64,000 bases of DNA from contig KV748189.1 of assembly GCA_001692895.1 (NCBI GenBank), forward strand, positions 1,558,432 to 1,622,431. The letters run 5' to 3'. Positions 13,641-25,024 of this stretch are shown here, piece after piece. The notes under the pieces were generated by a model that saw only the letters and a list, made by a program, of their open reading frames with translations, was not told where the DNA came from and did not search any database. Position numbers and translations under genes: made by a program. The DNA is from Cenococcum geophilum 1.58. Taxonomy: Eukaryota > Ascomycota > Dothideomycetes > Gloniales > Gloniaceae. The first letter of the stretch is position 1. Each line of letters opens with the position of its first letter.

Positions 13641-15782
13641 CTATATATAGATATATAGATTATTACTAGCAATATATAGACTAGCTAGTAAGATCTAGAA
13701 CTTAATACTATGGCTTTCTTACTATTACTACCTGCTCCTACCGCGGGTAATTATATTGTTATATCTACGTAACAAAATCACTAGGTGCGATTACGATTTA
13801 ATTGGTTATATTACTATGTAATTAAACATAGCTATAACTAACTAACTAATTATTGCCACGTCTGGCTTCGCTAGAGTATTTAATAGCTATTAATTTTGTT
13901 TTAAGGTAATAGGTAATAGCTTAGTTTACCATATTAAGGTATTTTTAATTTAAATTAGTAAGGAATTTGGCCAGTTTAGAATACGTTTTTATAATATTAG
14001 GCCTTCTAAATACGGCGAGATGTGTAAGCGAACTAACCTATTACTAGTAGGCTAGTATTCTTTAAGGGCTTATCTACTAGTCGGACGGGTTTAGTTTAGT
14101 AGGTAGTAGTATTTTAGGGAACCTTTCTAGCTAAATATTAAATTAACTAGCTATCTTTTTAATATAGGAGTCTTGGAAGATCTAAATTTTTAATTTAGTT
14201 AATCTTGTTTTATTTAAATTCCTAGAAACTATTATAGGTCTCCTAGTACACGGATCTTGTATTAGTGTAGTAATTTAGCTTTAAATTCTTTAAGTCTTTA
14301 AAGGTCCTTTTTAGCAAATAGGACAGCAATATCGTCTATTAGTAAATAGGTAGTTAGTGCCTAAAATAGGGTTTAATCCAAATTTAGCTAATGTACTAGT
14401 AAGCTCCTTATACTAAAGTAGTGGTAAGATTTTTAATCTATATAGCGTTATAAGTAGCTCTAGGATATATCCATTTTAATTAAATCCTTTTAGGTAGTAG
14501 TAGTAGACTAGCTTATCTAGTCTAGCATTTATAAACGCGTTTATAGCGTTATACTATTAAATTTCTAAATTAAATACGGCTACTATAGCTATAAGGGCAC
14601 GGAATATTTAAGTAGTTAAGGTTGCTATATAGGTCTCTTCTTTAGTAATCTATAGGTCTCCGCGGATATATAGTTAAGCTTTTAGCTTTTAAAGGTAACT
14701 GTCGCTGTTAAGCTTATATTTAAAGATCTATTTTAGTAAAAGGATCTACTTATTACTTACTTCTTCTTTTAGTATAGTCTTAAATGTCCCTTGGCGTTTT
14801 AGGTTATTATATTCTTTTTCTATAGCCTTTTAAAAGCTAGTAGTTAATAGATACTTTTTTAGTTCTTTAAGATTTTTTAGTTTAGGAGGAAGATTGTTCT
14901 AATATAGAGATAAAGATCTAGTTTAGTCGATGTCCTTTACTAGTCCTATAGTAAAGCCAGCGTAGTAACTAAATAGGGTGAATAGATTGGCTAGTGCTAC
15001 TATATACGCTTAACGTTAAATTTATTTAGATCCTTTTAGTAGAATAATGTCGGTAGAAGGTTTAGCTAAGACTTTATTAGCTCGCGGAGCGGTATTTAAT
15101 AGTTCTAGAAACTGCTTGGCTAGGTAGTAATTACTTTAATTATATCTAAGATATCGTCTTAAAGTCCTTATAGTAAGGTATTTAATTTTAGTAGATTTAG
15201 AGATACCATTTTGCTAGGAGTTGGTAATTAATTAATATCTTTTGTAGAAAGCTTTGCTAAATCGTTTAATTTAGGGGTAGTCCTTTAATTTATATTTAAG
15301 GTAAGTCTATATAGAATAGATTTATCCTTAAATTTATCTTTAAGAGGTTCTGGTAGACTAATTGCCTAAATAATGTTCTCTAATACTTTCCTCAGTAGGT
15401 AGTTAATATTTTAACCCTTAGGGTTATAGAATAAGGTCTCGTTAAATGTGACGTCTTTAGTTAAAATATAGCCGACTAGTTATCTAATTAATATATAAGG
15501 AGCTAGCTTATCTCCCTTTTTAACTTATTTATTTAGTATATAGGTTTTGTAACCATATATATATATATATATATATAGATAAGTAATGGCGGCTTACTAT
15601 AGGCGATTTTATACGGAGTCTACTATTTTATTCCTTAGAATATAGTACTCGACATTAAAAGGTAATGCCTTTATCTATATATTACGTCTATAGGGTATCC
15701 CCCGTTTATCTAAATACGCATTTATTATCGCTTTAGAAGAAGATAATATCTTAGTAGAATTATATTTTAATTAAATAGTAAG

Positions 15783-15968
15783 TGTTACAGCTTATATAAA
15801 TGCCTCTAAACTAAAGCTTATAGAATGCTGTATTATAAAGATACTAAGCTAAGGAGTAGAAGAAGGTTAAGGAAAGAATAGGTCTATATATATAAGCCAA
15901 GTCTCTAAGCAAGCCCCTAACTAGGCTATATATAGATATCGTAGGGGCAGTGCCCTAGCGCCGTCACA
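15783..15968 (-). repeat. LTR copy 1 (left, 3') of the tandem small LTR element
   Basis: 186 bases. It has a near-palindrome GGGGCAGTGCCC close to its right end (15,944-15,955). The poly-purine tract of the minus strand lies immediately to the right, at about 15,971-15,982. Confidence 0.88.
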
Positions 15969-18023
15969 TTACCCCCCCTTCTAAAAAAAACCTGCCCTTA
16001 GGCTTTATCCCCTTATAAAAAAGAAAGAGAAAAGAAAAAAATCTAATATTTAGCGCTTAATCGCGATGCTAGTTAATATAGGACTTATAGCAGTTCTGCA
16101 GCTTCTGCTGCTATAGGGGTATATTATTATACCTAGTTAATATAGGGTAGGCAGCCGTCCTATAGCTCCTATAAGGGGTATATCGCTATACCTAGTTAAC
16201 GTAGGGCAGGTAGCCATCCTGTAGCTCCTGCTGCTGCGAGGGGTATATTGCTAAGAGCCCTCCATTAGTCGTCGTTCCTCCTCTAAAACTCTAGTACCTC
16301 CTAGCTCTACTATCCCCCCTTTTATTATAGCGCGCCCTAAGCTATAAAAAAAGCCCCCCTAGTCCCCCTCTTTAAAAAAGTTAATGTAAAGGTTTAATAA
16401 GGGTAAGAGGGTTAGGGAGTTACTCGCATATATATTAGTACGAGTTCTTATCTATTTAGTAGCAGTATAGTACTAGTAATAGGTCATTTTTTAAAAAGCA
16501 AAGCTTTACCTAGTTGTGTTTAGGCCGCAGGCGTATTAGCGCGGTAACTTATTAGGATTATAGTAGTATAGTGCTAGTAATAGGCCGTATTTTAGGGAGT
16601 AAAGCTCTACCTTATATATAGTTATTACTATAGGCGAAGCAGTAGAAGTTGGTTAGCTATAGGTAGGGCAGTAAGTAGTTAATTAGCTATAGGTAGAGCA
16701 GTAAGGGTTAGTCGGCTGCTAATTAAGTAGTAAGGGTTAGTTAGCTATAAGTAGGGTAGTAGGGGTCTATTATAATAGCAGGTGTATTAGCACTATTTAT
16801 TGTCTAGTTTATTCTAATTAACTTCGCTTATCGCAGTACTAGTCTTAATCTTAGCCGCGGTCGTTCCTTATAGTATATATAGCTTAGTCTTAGTTAAAAA
16901 GGGTTATCCTTCTATAGGCGTATTGGTACGGTATCTTGTCTTATAGGTTGTAGTCGTATTAGCATAACAGTAATTAAGATTATAGGCATATTAGTACAAT
17001 TATTGTCTTATTTATAGATTGCGGGCATATTAGCGCAATTATTTAATTAGTAGATCGCAGGTAGATTAGCGTAATTATTTAGTTAGTTAGCTATAGGTAG
17101 AGTAGTAAAGGTCTATTATAATAGCAGTACAGTACTAGTAATAGGTTTATTTTCCGTAGGCAAATTGGCATAGAATTTTGTCGGCTTATATATATATCGG
17201 CATAAGTTTCTAATCTAGTTATAGGCGTATAGGCGCGACGGTTGTCTAGTTTAATTATAGGCATATCGGCGCGATTATACGGTTGGTTTAGGTTAGGGTA
17301 GCAGTATAGTATAACCGTTAGGCCCTTCCTAATTAATTTCGTCTCTTTTTATATAGCTTAATATTAATTAGGGTAGTTATTATAGCGTAATAGTTAGAGA
17401 ATAACGAGTAGGATTTATTCTAAAGGACTTTGTGGATAATATATACCTACCGCCTAATAGCATAGCGCGGGTTATAAGTTAGCTTATTTTAGCCGTTAGC
17501 CTAAACCTAATATATACTAAAGGACTTTATAGATAATAAGCACCTACCGCCTAATAGTATAGCGTAGGTTATATTTTAGCTTATCTTAGCTAATACTACG
17601 GGATTAATTCTAGGCTTAGTAACAAAATTATAATGTTATTTTCCGCAGTACTAGGCTAAGTCTTAACTAAGGTCGTCTCTAAAGCTTATATAACTCCGTA
17701 TTAGTTAAAAAGGTTAAGGGGGTTCTAAAGAGCCGCGCTTAATTTAGTAGGGTAGCAGTAGGCTATAAGCTATTATATCCTTAGCTATTAAAGTCGGCAT
17801 TTAATTATAACTATAGAAGACCTTTTAGCTGCTTAAATACCGGCTCCTAGTTTAATAATAGCGACTTAACGAGTTAATAACGCGCAGCTAGGGGTATTTA
17901 ATGTATATTCTTCGCAAAAATATATAGAATAGGGGTAGGAGATTATTTAGGCCTTCCTAGGTAAGGTAAAGAGGGAGCTTTAAAACAAATAAAGTCCCCC
18001 CTAGGTGGGTAAGCTTAGTATAA

Positions 18024-18209
18024 TATTACGGCTTATATAAATGCCTCTAAACCAAAGCTTATAAAATACTATATTATAAAGATACTAAGCTAAGGAGTAG
18101 AAGAAGGTTAAGGAAAAGATAGGTCTATATATATAAGCTAAGTCTTTAAGCGAGCCCCTAACTAAACTGTATATAGACGTCGCAGGGGTAGTGCCCCAGC
18201 GCTGTTATA
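18024..18209 (-). repeat. LTR copy 2 (middle) of the tandem small LTR element
   Basis: 186 bases, shared by the two units. It aligns base for base with the outer copies apart from transitions. A purine tract equivalent to that beside copy 1 follows on the right. Confidence 0.88.
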
Positions 18210-20283
18210 TTACCCCCCCTTCCAAAAAAACCTGCCCTTAGGCTTTATCCCCTTATAAAAAAGAAAAAGAAAAGAAAAAAAATCTAGTATTTAGCGCTTA
18301 ATCGCGATGCTAGTTAATATAGGACTTATAGCAGTCCTGCAGCTCCTATTACTATAGGGGTATATTACTATACCTAGTTAATATAGGGCAGGCAGCCGTC
18401 CTATAGCTCCTATAAGGGGTATATCGCTATACCCAGTTAATATAGGGCAGGCAGCCGTTCTGCAGCTCCTACTGCTGCGAGGGGTATATCGCTAGGAGCC
18501 CTCTATTAGTTGTCGTTCCTCCTTTAAAACTCTAATACCTCCTAGCTCTACTATCCCCCTTTTTATTATAGCGCGCCCTAAGCTATAAAAAAGCCCCCCT
18601 AGTTATAAAAAAGCCCCCCTAGCCCCCCTCTTTAAAAAAGTTAACGTAAAGGTTTAATAAGGGTAAGAGGGTTAGGGAGTTACTCGTATATATATTAGCA
18701 CAAGTTCTTATCTATTTAGTAGTAGTACGGTACTAGTAATAGGTTATTTTCTAGAAAGTAAAGCTTTACTTAGTCGTGTTTAGGCCGTAGGCGTATTAGC
18801 GCGGTAACTTATTAGGATTATAGTAGTACGGTGCTAGTAATAGGCCGTATTTTAGGGAGTAAAGCTCTACCTTATATATAGTTATTACTATAAGCGGAGC
18901 AGCAGAAATTAGTTAGCTGTAGATAGGACAGTAAGTAGTTAATTAGTTATAGGCAGAGCAGTAAGGGTTAGTCGGCTGCTAATTAAGCAGCGAGAGTTAG
19001 TTGGCTGTAGGCAGAGTAGTAGGGGTCTATTATAATAGTAGGCGTATTAGCGCTATTTATTATCTAGTTTATCCTAATCGACTTCGCTTATTACAGCACT
19101 AATCTTAGTCTTAGCCGCGGTCGTTCCTTACAGTATGCGTAGCTTAGTCTTAGTTAAAAAGGGTTGTCCTTTTATAGGCGTATCGGCACGGTATTTTATC
19201 TTATGGGTCGTAGGCGTATTAGCACAACGGTAATTAAGATCGTAGGCATATTAGTACGATTATTATCTCGTTTATAGATCGCGGGCATATCAGCGCGATT
19301 ATTTAATTAGTAAATCGCAGGTAGATTAGCGCGATTATTTAGTTAGTTGGCTGTAGGCAAAGCAGTAAAGGTCTATTATAATAGCAGTACAGTGCTAGCA
19401 ATAGGTTTATTTTCCGTAGGCAAATCGGCACGGAATCTTGTCGGCTTATATACGTATTAGTATAAGTTTTTTGTCTAGTTGTAGGCATATAGGCGCCACG
19501 GTTTTCTAGTTTAATTATAGGCATATTAACGCAATTATACGGTCAGTTTAGGTTAGGGTAGTAGTATAGTATAAGCATTAGGTCCTTCCTAATTAATTTC
19601 ATCTCTCCTTATATAGCTTAGTATTAATTAGGGTAGTTATCGCAGCGTAGTAGTTAGAGGATAATAGGTAGGATTTGTTTTAAAGGACTCTGCGGATAAT
19701 ATATACCTACCGCCTAATAGTATAGCGTAGGTTATAAGTTAGCTTATTTTAGCCGTTGGCCTAAACCTAATATATACTAAAGGACTTTATAAATAATAAG
19801 CACCTACTACCTAATAGTATAGCGCGTGTTATATCTTAGCTTATCTTAGCTAATACCGCGGGATTAGTTCTAGGCTTAGTAATAGGATTATAATGTTATT
19901 CTTCGCAGTACTAGGCTAAGTCTTAACCAAGGTCGTCTCTAAAGCTTATATAACTCTATATTAGTTAAAAAGGTTAGGGGGGTTCTAAAGAGCCGCGCTT
20001 AATCTAGTAGGGTAGTAGTAGGCTGCAAGCCATTATGTCCTTAGCTATTAAAGTTAGCATTTAATTATAACCATAGGAGACCTTTTAGCTGCTTAAATAC
20101 CGGCCTCCGGTTTAATAATAGCGACTTAACGCGTTAACGACGCGTAGCTAGGGGTATTTAACGCGTATTCTCCGCAAAAATACGTAAAATAGGGGTAGGA
20201 GATTATTTAGGCCTTCTTAGGCGAGGTAAAAAGGGAGCTTTAAAACGAATAAAGTCCCCCCTAAGTGGGTAAGCTTAGTATAA

Positions 20284-20469
20284 TATTACGGCTTATATAA
20301 ATGCCTCTAAACCGAAGCTTATAGAATACTATATTATAAAGATACTAAGCTAAGGAGCAGAAGAAGGTTAAGGAAAGGATAGGTCTATATATATAAGCCA
20401 AGTCTCTAAGTAAGCCCCTAACTAGGCTATATGTAGACATTATAGGGGCAGTGCCCCAGCGCCGTCACA
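20284..20469 (-). repeat. LTR copy 3 (right, 5') of the tandem small LTR element
   Basis: 186 bases, ending GCGCCGTCACA on the plus strand, directly followed by the GTAAG target duplication. It is the least changed of the three at the terminal bases. Confidence 0.88.
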
Positions 20470-22000
20470 GTAAGTCTTTTAAATAGTAGGTAGGATAGTA
20501 GCTTTATTTTTATTCCTAGAGGTAAATATAAAATTTAACCTAGAATATATATAATATATCTATCTCCGTTATATTTAGGTACTTTAAGGTTAATAATATT
20601 AAATACTAGCCGTTTAAATAATTAAGTAGCTGGATATTCGTATTCTTGTCTTTAAGAGATCTGCTATATATGATTTGCTAATAAGTAAATTTTATATTTA
20701 ATTTTAAGCGGTGCTCGTTCTTTAGCTAGCTTTACGCTATTAACGTACTTAGGAAGCTGCTTAATAGTATTAGGTCCTATATAGCCGAGAATTTTATACT
20801 ATTTAGTAGCTATAACTCTAACTAGTTTATAAGTTATTTGGCTTAGCTAAAATCTTCTTATTAGGAAGGTTAATTAAGTTATTAAATCTAGGGTATTTAT
20901 AGGCTCTCTATATATTAGTGCCTAGTAGCCCCTTAGTTATTTTGCATAGTAGACTATTTTGCTAGTTATTAGATAGTATAGTATATTTCGTCCTAAGTTA
21001 AAATAGATATTGTTATTAGTAGCTCTTAACAGTTCTATAATATTTATAAAAAAAATAATAGGTGCTAGTGCTATATAGAATAGCTTTATTTTTAAATTCC
21101 TAGTAAGTGTATTAATAGTAATAGTTACTATTCCGTAGGCTTAAAATTTCTTAAAATTTCCGCCAGTAATTAGGTAGTTGTTTTCCGCTACTAGGTAAGA
21201 GAAAGTAAAGTCTTCTTTATTATTGTAGACGTAGGTATTTATACTAGGATTAAGTATCTAGGTATTCTAGAGTTTAAATAAAATTTAACTAGTACTAAAT
21301 ACGGTAGTTATACCGTTTCAAGGCTATTAATAAGCGGAAGGTAGGCTACTAATATAGAGTGAATAATATAGTTGCTAATATTGTTTATAGCCTATTCTCA
21401 CTTCTAGTATATATGGAGATTGTCCTTATATTTAGCATAGAGCTAGTTATAAGCAGTAGGCTAGTTTTAATTCAGTTAAGCTATTAATATAGCTATAGGT
21501 AGTACGTCTATTAGTATAGGCCGTTTTAGTAGTTCTAGCTTTAGAAGCCTATCTTTCTTAAATAGGTTAATATACTGCCATACTTTATTAGTTTTAGCAG
21601 TGTCCTAGATAATAAAGAACCATTAAATCTAATTAGATGGCTGGTTGAGGATAATGTTAATCTTTAATTTACTTATAGTTATTATTTTAGGAATTTTAAT
21701 AGGTTAGAAAGGGTCCAGGTTAGGGTTTAGTTAGCGCCTTAGTAAAACCTTATTTAGACGTTCCGAACTTTTAATTTAATTTATTAGTTCGTTTGTCAGT
21801 TAGGTATATTTATTAACTAGGGTTAATTATCCATTTATTTAATAAATAAAGAAGCTTAAGATACTACACAGGTAGTAAAAGTAGTAACTTCTTAAATAAG
21901 GTAGTAAATTGATTGCTTTAATAGAGAGTGTAATAGGTAGTGCGATCCGGGCTTATAACTATAAGCTTTATAGTATAGGTATTAAATAAGCGACTTAATT

Positions 22001-24584
22001 GTAAAATATAGCTCTAGAGCCTCCTTATATATATAAGGAAGGTATAGAAATAAATAAAAAGGGGAGACTAATATGTAACTAAAACAGCGTAATATATAAG
22101 TAATATATAGGCGATATGTAGGTGATATATAGGTAATATGTAGGTGTTTTGGCATAGTACTAGTAGTCGGTTATAGTTAGGTATACTTTAGATTTATATC
22201 TAAGAGCTAATTAAGTTTAAAGTAGATATTGTGTTAAAGGATTATAAGTTCCTATAATAGCTATATTAGTTATAAAATCTAAACGTAAAGGGGAAGTAAA
22301 GAAGGTATATATTTTCTATCCCGGTATTAATAGTATCTATTAATATACCTTAAGTCGGTTTGTTATAAGTAAGGGGATTATAGTTTAAGGGCGGATACTG
22401 CGTTTATATATATATATAAGTAGAAGATAGCAGAATAAAGTTACTTGTAGAGACTAATGTATAGGTCTCGGCTTATTAACTATTTAAATATTTTAAGTAA
22501 TAAAGGCAGATTTGGCCTTGTAAGGCAACAGCTCTATTAATAACTATTATTAATAACAATCGCTCTAGGTTGCATATTTAAAATCCTATAATTATAGCGG
22601 CCGACTCTATAGCGGCTACCTTTCTTTAGCTAAGGAAAGAGACTTTAGTTAAATAGATAACACCTTATATAATTATTATACCAGAGCTTTAATCGCTAAT
22701 ATTTAGGAAATGCTATAAAAATAAGGATATAGCTAGTGCGGGCCAGCCGCCCTCCCTACTAGCGTAATTAAGGTATTTTATCTACTTTTAGGTAGTTCTA
22801 TTGATAGATATTTTACTATAGATTTAGAAACTTCTAGAAGCTTCTCTTTTTATAACCCTAGCTAGGCTTATATAGCTTATATAATAGAGCAAACGGCTTA
22901 ACTAAGGCTAAAGAGAGCCTATTCCATTCTAAAGGCGCATACGCTGCTATATCTCACATATATAGTTATATAGCTATTTTCTTCTCTCTATCTTAGTTAT
23001 TCTTAGTATATTAATTAACTCTAGCTAACTCTTTTTAATCTGCGTATAAGGTATAAATTATTAGTTACACTTTATAAAGTAGCAAATTACCTTACTATAT
23101 ATTTATGCTTACCCTTAGGCCCCTCTATAAAATAGAGATTTAAAGAAAATAATTATAGATAAGTAAGAATATAACCTTTTATATTTATACTATTAAAATG
23201 TACTAGTATTGTGGGAGGGTACGACCTCTCTAAGATAGGAAAAGTCACAGTGCTATCAGTCTGTCTGTCTGTCGGTTAGTCGGTCAGTCAGTCGGTCGGT
23301 CGTAATCAGTTAGTAGAACAGTTAGTAAGAAAGAAAGAAAAGAGTGTATTTCCGGTAACTGGTAGAGTCGTAATATATAAGATAAAGGGAAGAAGGAAGG
23401 AAGCCGAAGGCTCTATAAATATAGGAAAATGCCAAGACAGTAGGCGACGTCCAATCTACACCACTATAGTATTAGGGCTAGAAGTTCTAATTATAGAGTA
23501 TGTATTATATAACGGTTACCTTAATAAGCTTAGATATAATTTCGGTTATAGGAGCGGAGTTTTTAGTCTAAGCTAACTAAACTTTATTTAGTTTCCTCCA
23601 CCGAAATTACATCTGAGGTACTTTTGCAAAATTTATTACTACCTTATAACTTACCACCTGTTTCTATTACTAGCACCTATACTATATATTTATAGTCTCA
23701 TTTTCTTTATAAATCAATCTATATACGATATAATTAGTTTTTAAATAATATTATAGAAGCCAGTATTATAGAACATAAATTATGCCTACCTCTTAAGAAA
23801 TTTTTAATTAAAACTACTTTAGTTTAGTATAAACTAAATTTTTTACTTCTAGTTAGAGTAGACCCCTAATAATAGGGACGATAAATAGCGTAAGTAAGAT
23901 TCTCTATACTACCTTAAAGAAGATATTATTATATCTCTTATACTAGGCTCCTATCTAAGAGTAATAAAAGAGTAAACTTAAAAGAAGTCTACCTTATAGA
24001 AACGGAAACGACTAATATTTTAGTTTATGGAGATACCTATAGCTATTATAAGGCTTTTGGTTAGGGCTAAAGACTTTAGCGCTATTCTTTTTGCAAACGT
24101 TATCTATATGCTTTTTTTGGAAATAACAGCACAACTATATTCCGTTAGTGATAGTCCATATCATCTAGCCGTTACATTAATCACTAGTTGTTAAATTAAA
24201 GGTATCTAACTGGACTTAATAATTAGAACATTTTTTACTTAAATATAGCATTAAAGCTAAACTTCGTTCTAACTCTAAGCTAGGGCCCTATTCCTTTAGC
24301 TGCTTTAACAGCGCCATTTTAGCGCCCTTTCTGCTTGGTATATCTAGTAGGGCCTAGAAACTTTATAGGAGTATCCCTATATTTTAGGAGTTTTTAACAG
24401 TGCGTATACAACCCTTTTCTTACTAGTTATAGGCAAAGCGCTATATCCAATCAAGCTATGGTATATAGATAGCCCTATAGAGCATCCGTAGTCTCTTATA
24501 GCTTTAAAAAGGACTAAGCTCCGTTGTGGACGGAAATCGATCTCGCTATTGGTAAGGTAAGGATTCTTTGTAAATAAGAATGTA
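22001..24584. other. AT-rich stretch, probable copia LTR then unresolved sequence
   Basis: The first part (to perhaps 22,670) is a plausible 5' LTR of the copia element. It follows the primer site on the minus strand, has a TATATATATA box near 22,415 and short direct repeats at 22,099-22,145. Its outer end is not certain. The rest has no recognised gene. The part from about 23,200 is less strongly changed than its surroundings and contains a degenerate tetranucleotide repeat. It is the left flank of the hAT insertion and may be old host DNA. Confidence 0.4.
23257..23302. repeat. Degenerate CAGT/CGGT tetranucleotide repeat
   Basis: About eleven units of GTCT, GTCG and GTCA in register. It is a decayed microsatellite. 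Confidence 0.7.
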
Positions 24585-24598
24585 ATGGCGGCCAGAGT

Positions 24599-25024
24599 TG
24601 TTACGGACGCTTTAAGTACAATATTACGACTACTAGGAGAGGAGTCGGAAGAAGCTAGTTAGTTGATTTAGGCACGGTCCAAAATGGAGCCGATAGAGCT
24701 ATGTGATAAGGAATGGTAACCGAGGTTACGTGGGGTAATCTATATAATCTGTACGATCCGTAGGATCTGTGACAGAGTAGATAAAGTACACGTATATTAC
24801 GTACAAGAAGAATTTTATAGAAGTACGGTTATATATTTAAGGACCCTTAGTCCCTACCTAAATAGTTCCTTTCTTATAGTGATTTTCAGAATATAATTGG
24901 AGTTAATCTATTAGGCAACTACTCTACCAGTTATTATTACGTTGTTGACTTTTATACTTGTATTTCCTATACACCTAGCCTAATAATAAGCCCATCGTAG
25001 TTCCTGCTACAAGGTTCCGTTACA
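24599..25024 (+). repeat. 5' LTR of element C
   Basis: 426 bases, TGTTACGGACGC to GTTCCGTTACA. It has four ~10-base repeat units around 24,736-24,773. No obvious tRNA primer site (TGG...) follows it. Confidence 0.9.

Larger units (their letters stand above)
15783..20469 (-). mobile_element. Small non-coding LTR element in tandem: LTR-internal-LTR-internal-LTR (fossil)
   Basis: Three copies of a 186-base LTR flank two copies of a ~2.06-2.07 kb internal region. A perfect 5-base target duplication GTAAG lies outside (15778-15782 and 20470-20474). On the minus strand the LTR starts TGTGACGGCGC and ends in TGTTACAG-complement. A purine tract (AGAAGGGGGGG) sits just before the left LTR, which sets the orientation as minus. 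I recognise no gag or pol, so it resembles a TRIM/LARD-type non-autonomous element. The internal region holds many short direct repeats (AGGCGTATTAGCGCG-like, GGCAGAGCAGTAA-like, and a ~100-base repeat at about 17,420 and 17,518). The two internal copies differ mostly by transitions plus one 20-base tandem duplication near 18,600. Confidence 0.85.
13641..22000 (-). mobile_element. Ty1/copia element (fossil, split by a tandem LTR array)
   Basis: It reads on the minus strand. Gag (UBN2-like) lies around 21,300-21,800, the GAG-pre-integrase and integrase core regions around 20,500-20,900, more integrase around 15,000-15,780, and reverse transcriptase to RNase H from about 14,950 down to 13,700. 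The order gag, integrase, RT is diagnostic for copia. A half-tRNA-like primer site (GTTATAAGCCCGGATC on the minus strand) sits near 21,960, so the 5' LTR should start to its right. The body is broken many times. The segment 15783-20469 is a later insertion. No matching 3' LTR is seen; it is probably lost or outside the window. Confidence 0.8.

Noticed and set aside
23257-23302. Possible CRISPR or telomere-like array
   Set aside because: It is a decayed tetranucleotide microsatellite without spacers, and no TTAGGG run is present.
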